Source: Hypericum androsaemum
Taxonomy: Eukaryota; Streptophyta; Magnoliopsida; Malpighiales; Hypericaceae
DNA length: 64,000 bases
Direction: 5' to 3'
Assembly (NCBI GenBank): GCA_963995505.1
Contig: OZ023184.1
Coordinates: 12,230,308-12,294,307, forward strand
A model generated the notes under the pieces. It did not search any database and was not told where the DNA came from. It saw nothing but the letters and a program-made list of their open reading frames with translations. Each line of letters opens with the position of its first letter. Positions within the stretch are counted from its first letter, which is position 1. Shown piece after piece: positions 55,311 through 64,000 of this stretch. A program made the position numbers and the translations under genes.

Positions 55311-56962
55311 AGTAGGATGCAGAGATTCATCTAATCCAGACCTGATTTATCTTTCTCTGGGACCCTCAACAATTCTATCTGCCCCTCAAAAATTGTGTCC
55401 TAATTGGTGCCAACTACGAAGGAAAAAGCTATGGTGTTTCAATCAAAGCAAATTTGTTATTTAATTTTCCAAGTGGCCCACCGGCCGCCGCTTACCAATA
55501 TTGACTCGGCGGGGACTCCTTCGAGCCGATTGTAAAACAGTAAGTAAACGATTTGCGGACAATTTCGATACATCAGATGAGAGAGAGAGAGCTCCATAAT
55601 GAAATCAATACCGAGGACTTGCAAAATTGGGAGGAAAAATAAAATTAACCGACAACTTTATATCAATATTTTTTTATCTGATGTTTTTTACATAGAAGCT
55701 TGTGATTTCGTCTTATTTTTTAGATATAAATTTATATTTTTGTTGTAGAATTTATAATCTTGATTTTTAATTTTTGCAAATTGGTTAGCGTATGGATAGT
55801 CATTTGCGCGACAATTCTTTCTTTTTTTTCCTACTCGTTAGCACGAGATGGTAAGTGAAACCTTTTCGAACTATAAGAAATTCTTTTTGCATCCTCGAGA
55901 AAGAGTTCTTCTAGCAATGTACTAGGTCGCATAGTAACTTTAGGAAACGTGTGTACAAAATAAAAATAAAATACGTAATCAAACATGGTTGCAAATCTGT
56001 CGGAAAAAATGTTATTTAAGAATTTTGCGTACAAAATAACAATAAACTAGGTGATTTTTTTCCTAAAAATTAAAGCGGGTATTGCTAGGGAAACGGCAAA
56101 AAAAACAAAAGAAAAAGAAAAGCTTTGGAGCGGGTTTTGCCGGCCCCGGAATTGAATGCGACCCATATTAGAAAGTAGGGGTTGGATTGAGTGGGAACAA
56201 TCTCTTGTTTTCATTGAAATGGATCAAAAAAAGTTAACTTTTTACTAGGGAGAATCTAGATTAAAAAGTAAATTTGATCAATCAAAAGTCGTCCCCTCTA
56301 TAAGGACTATTTTTTAATAGTTCTCACTCAATCAAAAACCGTAGAAAGAATACCTAACCAATAAGCGTTTACATTAATTGTTGGCGAGGAAATTATTCTA
56401 ACTTAACCAAATTTTGGATTCGAGTTATTGGAAATTTTGAATACCTCTCTCTCTCTACCTCCTTCCTTCCGCACCTCTCTCCCTGTGGCCTACAAATATG
56501 AATCCCTCTCCCAATTGCTCCCCCAACTTCTTTATGCTATTCCCCTCCTTTAAACTCGTCCTCCTCTGACAAATAAATCCCAAAACAGGAATCCCGCTTG
56601 TTGGTTTTGCGTTTGCCTGAGGAAAAAACACACCACACGCTAAGAAAAATAACCAATTGCCGTACCCCCGTATCAATCCCTCCCTCCCCCTTTCACCATC
56701 GTCCTTCTTCTACACAGGTATTTTTTTTCTTTTTCTTTTTCTTTTTTCTATCTCGTGATCTTAGTGTGGGTTAATTTTAGTTTCTTAGTTTATTGATGCT
56801 TTGATCCTCGTGTCTTGGCTATGTTTGTTGCTCATGGGTTTTCTTTTTCTCCGTCTTTTTAATTGTTTTTTATAGCTGTGGAGGAGCCTCAAGCCTCTAT
56901 TATTTGTATTTTATTATGTGTTCCTGAGGTGGGTTATTAGAGATTCTTGTAATAAACCGACA
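55311..56962 (+). repeat. Guanylate kinase 5' region (parent copy of the duplication)
   Basis: Corresponds in order to 20550-20654, 23396-24610 and 26757-27138. It includes the upstream region, a pyrimidine patch (CTCTCTCTCTACCTCC near 56450), the 5'UTR exon ending at 56717 and half of intron 1. It is continuous here, so it serves as reference for the insertions in the other copy. Confidence 0.85.
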
Positions 56963-57234
56963 ATGTGATCTATTGTTTGTACATGTTAATAAGCCTCTAT
57001 TATTTCTTTTTCGAGGAAGGATTGGTTATTAGGATTCTCAGGTTAAAGGGTTTTTTTGTTTAGGTATTGTTAAGATATTATTAGTTGAGTACTATTTTGA
57101 TTATTTTTTCGTGCCTTTTTGGCTTTAATTGCTCATTTTTTATGTTGGATGAGAAAGTGTGGACCGACCTTGTTGATGTCCTTCATGTTTACTGATCAGG
57201 GTGACTCTTGCTTTGGAGGCACAGATTCTCCATG
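56440..57234 (+). promoter_or_regulatory. Guanylate kinase 5'UTR exons and leader introns
   Basis: Exon 1 ends at 56717 (ACAG|GTATTTTT). Intron 1 is 56718-57199, ending GATCAG. Exon 2 is 57200-57234 and ends exactly with the start codon ATG|GTGAGC. A pyrimidine patch (Y-patch) of the type found near plant transcription starts lies at 56447-56470. No clear TATA box. Exon 1 start is not defined. Confidence 0.7.
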
Positions 57235-59361
57235 GTGAGCATTAAGGCGTCTTCTTTTCGTGTTTATATAACTCGAGTAGAGCTTAAATTGATGGAGATT
57301 GTTTTTTTTTTTTACAAGACTCAGTTACCGTGTTGCGAATATTGATCTTTGTTTTGGTCAATAGGGAGAGGCACCAGTTTTTGTTGGTGAGGAGCTGGAG
57401 AGGAAGTTTGGAAATGGATGTTTGTTGAAGTCAAAGGGTTCTGAGACATCCACAGTTTCCTTGCAGGATAAATTGGTAAGACAGCACTTGACTTGCTATG
57501 ATGGGTACTTGTTTCGCCATGTTCAGTTATTGATTTGGTCTGTTTTTTGATGAATCTTTCGGTTATGTGTAGTATGTTACAGGAGGTGGAGATAATGATG
57601 ATAGTTCGACTCTTGGCGTTAGGATATATGACAAAGAGACTGGAAATTGGTGAGTTAATGGTGGCTGCTGCTGTGCAGCTGTTATTTTGCGTTCGTTTGG
57701 CTCATGATGTGAAAATTTTGCAATTTTCAGGATAGATCCTATTGTGCTGGGGACAAAACCGAAGTTATGTAAGGGACACTCTGTTGTACCTCTCAATGAA
57801 GCTCGAATTTTGATTCTGAAGAAGGGAGCTGAACCAGATGACTCCGTTTGGTTTCTAGAGGTTAGTTGTTTAGGAACTTTTATACTTAAAATCTGTTTGG
57901 CAGTATATAATGTCTTAATGCTTAAAATGACAAATCCTATTCAGATGTGGATAGATGATACTTGTTTTAATCTTCCCAATTTGTTGCTCCTCTGCAAGGC
58001 TTCAATTTGATTATATTTTTGACAGGTGGACTCTCAATATGTTCGGGATCAAAGGAATCTTATGGGTATGGAGGTTGTTGCATGGAGTAAGGGCGTTAGT
58101 GGTAATGCTGATAAGCCGATTGTCATAAGCGGTCCTTCTGGAGTTGGCAAGGGAACGCTAATATCAAAGCTAATGAATGAATTTCCATCCATGTTTGGTT
58201 TTTCTGTGAGCCATACCACCCGTGCTCCAAGGAGCATGGAAACAGATGGTGTTCATTACCATTTTACGGAGCGGAATACCATGGAGAAAGAGATCAAAGA
58301 TGGTAAATTCCTAGAGTATGCATCTGTTCACGGGAACCTTTACGGGACCAGTATCGAAGCTGTTGAACTGGTTGCAGATTCTGGGAAGGTACACTTTTAG
58401 CAAATTTTTTAGTTTTACTTTGGTTTTGGAAGGCATATGGATAAAATTCATTCTCTTTTTATACGGGTTGTAGAGATGCATCCTGGACATTGATGTTCAA
58501 GGTGCAAGATCTGTTAAGGCTAGTCCGTTGGAAGCTACTTTCATCTTTATCTGTCCCCCGTCAATGGAGGAGCTGGAAAAGCGCCTCCGTGCAAGGTTGG
58601 TTATTAACCATCTGCTGAAATGTTTCTCCTGCTGTTGCACTTGCGTCATCACTGTATTCTTCATGTCAATAGGGGGACCGAGTCAGAGGAACAAGTTCTC
58701 AAGCGACTTCGAAATGCACAAGCTGAGATCGATCAGGGAAAATCATCAAGCATCTTCAATCATATCTTGTACAATGATAACCTTGAAGAATGTTATGAGA
58801 CCTTGAAGGTACACAATTATGCCTTCCGCAATTAGGACCTCGATGTGAATCCTGCCAAAAGAACCGTATTTAATTCTAAAATTATCTCCTCTTGATGCAG
58901 AAAACTCTGGGATTAGATGAAACCTCAGTAACTAACCAAAGATCACGTAAGAACTTTGCCTTTTTGTCATCTTTAGAATTTAGTCATTATCCATGATGGT
59001 TCAGGCAAACTATTCATTTTCTAATAAATCTCTGCTTGAATGCAGCATGTATAGGGATTAATCTGCCCGAGAACTTTTCGGTATCTAAACGCGATAGCAA
59101 AATTATCATAAATACTGGAACACCGGGACTAATGAAATCTTCAAAAGACTTGTGAGTTTCTTTCGTGCTTCTCATGCTATTCTATTATATTTCACGAGCG
59201 CCACGTTCGTCAACTTACTGCTGCGATTCCATGGCATGATCAGGATTGTCTTGGATGTTTCCTCACTCGAGGGTGGCGCGCCGGGGCGGACCAGAGGGCT
59301 TGATGTGTATGCCATTGACTCATTCTCCGATGGCCTGGGCGGCATCGATCAAATTAGCTAG
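57232..59361 (+). CDS. Guanylate kinase, plant long form
   Basis: Phosphorylates GMP to GDP with ATP. Coding exons by my splicing: 57232-57234, 57365-57475, 57573-57649, 57731-57860, 58026-58388, 58474-58595, 58673-58808, 58901-58946, 59046-59151, 59244-59361; all introns GT..AG, all phases agree, 403 residues. The N-terminal 106 residues ([14 protein letters not shown]..., [20 protein letters not shown]) are the extension typical of plant guanylate kinases. The kinase domain starts with the P-loop GPSGVGKGT (143-151). It continues with the GMP-binding SHTTRAPR (169-176), [15 protein letters not shown] (209-216), DIDVQG (233-238) and the lid [12 protein letters not shown], then [11 protein letters not shown]. 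The tail has [18 protein letters not shown], also a plant feature. Complete and likely expressed. The start is the first codon of the conserved MGEAP, placed at the end of exon 2. Confidence 0.95.
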
Positions 59362-60919
59362 CCAGCGGCTACTCCCCACTTCGGATACTAACTTGTTCTT
59401 TTATGAGTCCTAATGTCCTTCAATTTATTTTTTTCTCCGTCTGTCGACTACGAAAGCTGCAATGAAGTTCTTCTCCACATGATTTTTTATGCAGACGTCC
59501 TTCAGGTTTCCCCTCCCATTTTTTCATTGGTTTTTTCTCATCCTAATTGGATCCTAGCTTACCAGATCACTGTCCCAACAGAACTATCCCCATTACGGGC
59601 AATTAAGAGATGGATTTACAATTTTTTTGCGGAATTAAAAGCAAAACCAAAGGTCATATTGCATGCACATATTAACCAGGTTCCAACTAACAGATTGGAC
59701 CGGCACATGTAACATGTTGGACATTATGATGTTACACAAGATGGTTGATAAAAATGTGTCGAAACTCTTTTGTTTTTTTTTTCAAATCATGTGTTTTGAA
59801 CGTATAAGCGACATTGCTTCTATTGGCAAAACAGCTGAAATGGTCATGTTTCCTTTTTCCCACACCCGTAAAAACAAGTAATTACATCAATCCATGAAAA
59901 TTTTATTCTAGTTTAGTAAAGAGATATCGAGTTTTTGGACATGATAGTATTAATATTTGTTAAAAAAAATTTACAACATTTAAAAAATTCAATCAATTCA
60001 AATTTAGAGTAAACGACACATCCGGACATGAGGTATTCTAGAAAAATGGTAGCGTTGGACTTGCCGTAAGGCTGATGTTTTCGGGCAGATGCTTGGGAAG
60101 TTGGGATTCTATTCCAATCTAACGTTAGGTTTGAACAAAGTGCACCAAAAGTTGACCAAAAATTAAGATGCGACATGAGCTTTTCATACGTGTCGACGTA
60201 TAATTATTCGTGGGAGAGCCAAGTGTCGAAGTTCGAGTGAAGTGCGTCGGTGTTTTGAAGATTTGTTGAACTACACGAAACAAATTTAGGGTAAAAATAT
60301 TGTCGGCAAGTGCGTAAGCTGTTGTACTCGAATTGCTAGTATCAATAATACGTTTATTTTGCAATTTTAACAGTATTGCAAGATTAGGGAACAAGTTTAC
60401 GCAATCCATGGATTGAAGTTTGTGTACCATGTAATTTTAGGGAGTTGTACAACAATAACTTGTGATTTAAAATTGGTTATGTGACCTTTAAAATTGGCGC
60501 ATGTGAACTTTGAAATTTTTTGCTTGACATCTAAGTGACACATTGACTACGACTTTTTTTATAACAAAAATTACTCTTAAATCTTATAAAATAAAAAAGA
60601 AAATCTTTGTAAGAGAAATGGTCCTCACTAAACAGCATGTCCTTATTATCATCACACTATTTACCTATCCTTAATATTAACGATATTAGCCAAAGAATAT
60701 GGGAGTAGAACGGCCCATGGTTTTAGAGAGATAGTCATTGTAATTAAAGAGATGGAAAGATTACCATTTGAAAAATGTAACTTGGGTACTAAATAAGAGA
60801 AAATTCTGTGAATATTTTAGACTACGGAATTATGTTATGCAACTTCATGAAATCAAATAATATTAAAGTGAATTTTGGTCTAATTTAATTTGTGCACAAA
60901 AGAGAAACAATTGTGTTTT
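59362..60919. other. Guanylate kinase 3'UTR and intergenic DNA
   Basis: A 99-codon frame at 59413-59712 has no domain and lies directly after the stop, so it is probably 3'UTR. The remainder is AT-rich without a recognisable gene; two - strand frames near 59913-60430 have no domain. Confidence 0.5.
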
Positions 60920-62476
60920 GGGTAAATTATTCTCAAGTCTCTGACCTTTGGTCACCCTCCTCCTAAGATCCCTGACTTTTGGAAAATGATTGTCCCGTCC
61001 TTAAGTTTTGATGATAATAGACTTTTGGGTCCCTGGTGCCGGAATATTCCATATTCTCTGGCGAACCCCCACTTGAAAAGACGAAAATGTCCCTCTCACT
61101 TAAAAAATTAAAAATTCCTTTTTCCTTCCTACTTTATCTTCTTCCTCCCACTTCACCTTCTACCTCTCACCTTTAATAAAAAACTAAACCCAAATAAAAT
61201 CAAAACCAAACAGAACAACCTGAAGAAAAAAATTTTAAACTCAAATAAAATCAAAACCAAACAAATTCATCTACTAATAACCATGTATATTTATAGAAAC
61301 TAAATAAAACCATTTGACTAAATAAACCCGTCCCCGGTTCTGCTTCTTGCGGTGGAAGCCAAATCCAAACCTTCCGCCGTTGGCTTCCATTGCCAGTCGT
61401 CGAAGAGATCGTTGTCAGTGTTTAAGGCCGTTACCTGCTGTAAGCCAATGTCTTTCCTTCCCATCCCACCTCCCCAATGGAAGCTGATGTCTCTCTCTCC
61501 TTGAAAATAGCAAAACCCTAAAATCCCAACAGATAAAAATCCACCACCACCACCACCACCACCCTTGTTTCCTCCCCGCTGCTCTGCGACCATGAAATGG
61601 CGACGTGTTGAGCTTGCTCTCTCTTCATTTGTTGCCTCTGGGTTCACTTGTTGACGACTTTGGCTAACGTCGTTTTGATCGAGAACAACATCACCATGTC
61701 ATTTGATGATGTGGAAGCCAACTTCGGTTAGTTATTGAAAGTTTCAGCTAAATTCTGAGTTGGGGTTTTCTTTCAAAGTTCTATTCTTTTGGATGAGCAA
61801 GGGTCCCACCAGAAATTTGTGTTGGGGTTGGTGCGGCGCAAGCCTCTGAAGGAAAAGGAAGGGAATGGGCGCCTCCTTGAGTAGGCCATCGGATCCCAGC
61901 CTCGTACTCGTCCGCCGTCAGAGCCGCTCGCGGGCCTGGCGGTCCAGGCCGTTTTGGGCCTGGTGAGCGACCGCTGCACCAGCTAGTTACGAACAAACAC
62001 CAGTAACCGAGAAGGGACGCCCACGCCAGCGGACCCCTGGGGAAGAATCGCCGATGACTAGGAGAGCTCCAAGGAGGCCGGCGTCGTGGTTGACGGGAAA
62101 ACCCTAGCTCCAAGGCAGGGGGCTGATTGGGTGTTTGATTTAGTTTCTTAATTTAATGTTAAATTGGGTGTTTGATTAATTAGTGATTCTTGGTGTTCTT
62201 GTTCATGGATTAATATTCTTTCTAATTAGTTTTGATTCTCATTAAAAATGTTTAAATTTGTTTTTTAGTTTTGATTTTGGTTGAAAGTGGGAGGAAGAAG
62301 ATGAAGGAGAAGGAAAGTGGATTTTTTTTAGTAGGAGGACATTTTGGTCATTTCAAGTGGGGGTTCACCGGAAAAAAAGGAATATTCTGACTGCAGGGAC
62401 GGGACAATCATTTTTCAAAAGTCAGGGACCCTAAGGGGAGGGTGAAAAAAGGTCAGGGAGTTGAGAATAATTTTTT
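60920..62476. mobile_element. Second long-TIR DNA element with GC-rich cargo
   Basis: Inverted arms of about 150-175 bp (60920-61095 and about 62330-62476): AAATTATTCTCAA, CCCTGACTTTTG.AAAATGATT, GTCCCGTCC, GAATATTCC and GAACCCCCACTTGAAA recur reversed. The end style (AAATTATTCTCA) is like that of 19145-20252, so the two may be one broad family. The interior (61320-62110) is GC-rich, with a CCACCA run (61536-61562) and overlapping frames on the - strand of up to 110 codons, rich in Pro, Arg and Gly. No transposase. The cargo could be from a host 5' exon; not identified. Confidence 0.65.
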
Positions 62477-63760
62477 CTTACTTTTTAAAGAGAAAAATAA
62501 ATATTTTGTGCAGTTACAAGGAAGAAATTGAACTTAGAATTGAATGATGAGGACGATGTAAACGAAACGTTGTTTTTTTGTTGGAAGTCACATAAAGAAG
62601 AAATTAAGGATAATCGATGAGATGGGATGGTGAAATGGAAAAGTTAGGAAAGGAACAGATAAACATCAATTTGTCTTTTATTGTACAAGAAGGAAAGAAC
62701 ATGAAACTTCAACTTGTCTTTGTGTAGGAACCCACAAGCCGCAGCCAACCGGTGCGGTGCCTACTATCATATTGTTCAATCAAATAAGGCGGCATCTACT
62801 AACACTCCCTGCGTTAGAGTTTCAAATTTGACAAAAAAAATTCGAATATTTGAAAAAATAATAGTACCAAAAATTTTTATGAATCATCTGTCACTAATAA
62901 AAAATTAACGCAATTCGAACATATTCTAATAAATTTTTGGATATTTAAGTGTTATAAAAAAAATTAGGCGGCATCTAAACTTTCAAATCACTCCAAATTT
63001 CCGCCCAACTTTGGCTAACGGCCAACCATCTTTAAAGCTTCCAAATAACTGACCAACGAGTTACAGTTGGAATGTGGTAAATAATTGGATTTGTTAAAGC
63101 TAAAGTCTGTGAATCGAAATTTTCGTAAATGGAAATAATATATTATTAGAAGATCTGGCTCCACAAATAAGTATCGTAGCATTTAATTTCATGTTAGTCT
63201 TTAATTTTATAAACCTGATAGAGGAGGAAATGCGATCGATCTAAAGCTTCTAAAAAAAACCAGTTCTATGAGAAGGATGGAAAAATAATTTATCTCTGGA
63301 AAAGGGCATTCAGTTTTTTTGTAGTATCATGAAATAGTGTCACTTGGCAAGTGATTAGTGGGTGAAAATCATTATAAAGGTATTTACTGGCAGTATTTGT
63401 CCCATTAATGATTTTTACCCCATGCAATAGCAAGGTTACAAGTATTTAATGGCCATATTTTTTTTAAAGGAACATCCCATTATCTACCGATTGGGCAACA
63501 CTATCCGGTATGTATTGCACACTTGATTTTCGGGAGGAGGAGACGCACGTTCAATCAAACAGCAGGGGAATTTTATGCATATAAAGGGGATTTTTTTCTA
63601 AAATTGAAGATGTCTTCCTCACGCCTCTAACAGTAAGCCGTTGAATTAACACACTTTATTATTTGTGGAGCATTAAACGAAACCACATCTAGTTGACATT
63701 TTTTTGTTGTTGCTAGTTTACTTTTTCATTTATATGATAAAAATTTGGTGTTATTATATT
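62477..63760. other. Intergenic, no gene seen
   Basis: AT-rich, with only short frames. Nothing recognised. Confidence 0.5.
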
Positions 63761-63764
63761 GCCA

Positions 63765-63910
63765 ATTCTTGCATAGTGTGCCGATATTCAGTGCATGATG
63801 TATCATATCTATGCATGGTGTGTTAGTATTCTGTGTTTTATGTGCCGGTGTTCTATGCTGTTCTGGCCATGTATATTCTATGCATGGTGTGCCGATGTCT
63901 ATTACACCAT
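63765..63910. repeat. Short minisatellite-like array
   Basis: About five imperfect units of TCTATGCATGGTGTGCCGAT type (also TTCAGTGCATGATGTATC, TTCTATGCATGGTGTGCCG), 25-35 bp apart. Non-coding. Confidence 0.6.
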
Positions 63911-64000
63911 ACTTTAAACAAAAAAATTTCAAAATTACTCCTATGTAATCTCTATTATTACAAATTCGTCATTTAATACACGCAGTCCATTTTCCATGTC

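Noticed and set aside
59413..59712. 99-codon frame after guanylate kinase
   Set aside because: Directly downstream of the stop codon, no domain; more likely 3'UTR.

Overview
This is a stretch of nuclear genome from a flowering plant, most likely a eudicot. It is AT-rich, has spliced genes with GT..AG introns, and is filled with plant transposable elements: Ty1/copia, Ty3/gypsy of Athila type, plant L1-like LINEs, hAT elements and a Cassandra-type TRIM. Only two host genes look intact. One is a spliced plant guanylate kinase on the + strand (coding 57232-59361, 10 coding exons, 403 residues by my reading). The other is an intronless secreted S-protein homologue (plant self-incompatibility S1 family) at 39847-40326. 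A broken first-exon fragment of a sphingosine-1-phosphate lyase-like gene lies at about 1450-1695 on the - strand. There is no bacterial, CRISPR or operon-like content.

Layout. 1-11.1 kb: a duplicated host segment, an inverted-repeat element split by a copia element (2878-9559, - strand, target site duplication (TSD) GACAT). 11.1-16.8 kb: a second copia element (11102-16756, + strand, TSD ACTTG). 16.8-20.3 kb: LINE remnants split by a solo LTR, then an element with long terminal inverted repeats (TIRs). 20.5-27.1 kb: a second copy of the guanylate kinase 5' region (promoter, 5'UTR exon, start of intron 1), cut up by a LINE, an unidentified 0.85 kb insert, a MITE-like element and a hAT derivative beside a 200-N gap. 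28.3-35.3 kb: the second copy of the first host segment, carrying a LINE (28508-34072) that itself carries a 2.9 kb non-autonomous LTR element (30112-33028). 36-38.7 kb: a minisatellite with a hAT element inside it, and a LINE 3' end. 39.8-41.8 kb: the S-protein gene and, 1.3 kb downstream, a 47-bp-arm hairpin containing a piece of that gene. 41.8-48.6 kb: a broken Athila-like element with two related LTRs, one holding a 736-bp hAT element. 48.6-52.5 kb: the 5' part of a SIRE-like copia element whose leader carries a Cassandra TRIM with 5S-rRNA-like LTRs. 53.2-54.2 kb: a LINE tail. 54.5-55.3 kb: a TA microsatellite and a minisatellite. 55.3-59.4 kb: guanylate kinase with its own 5' region. 60.9-62.5 kb: a second long-TIR element. 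The rest is low-complexity intergenic DNA.

The nesting gives a relative history. Two segmental duplications (0.4-10.6 kb with 28.3-35.3 kb, and 20.5-27.1 kb with 55.3-57.0 kb) came first. Different transposons then entered each copy, so one copy often shows the empty site for an insertion in the other. All retroelement reading frames are broken by stops or frameshifts, so none looks autonomous today. The least ordinary item is the S-protein hairpin, which has the form expected of a young inverted-duplication small-RNA locus aimed at its neighbour. All calls come from reading the sequence and family knowledge; no database search was run.
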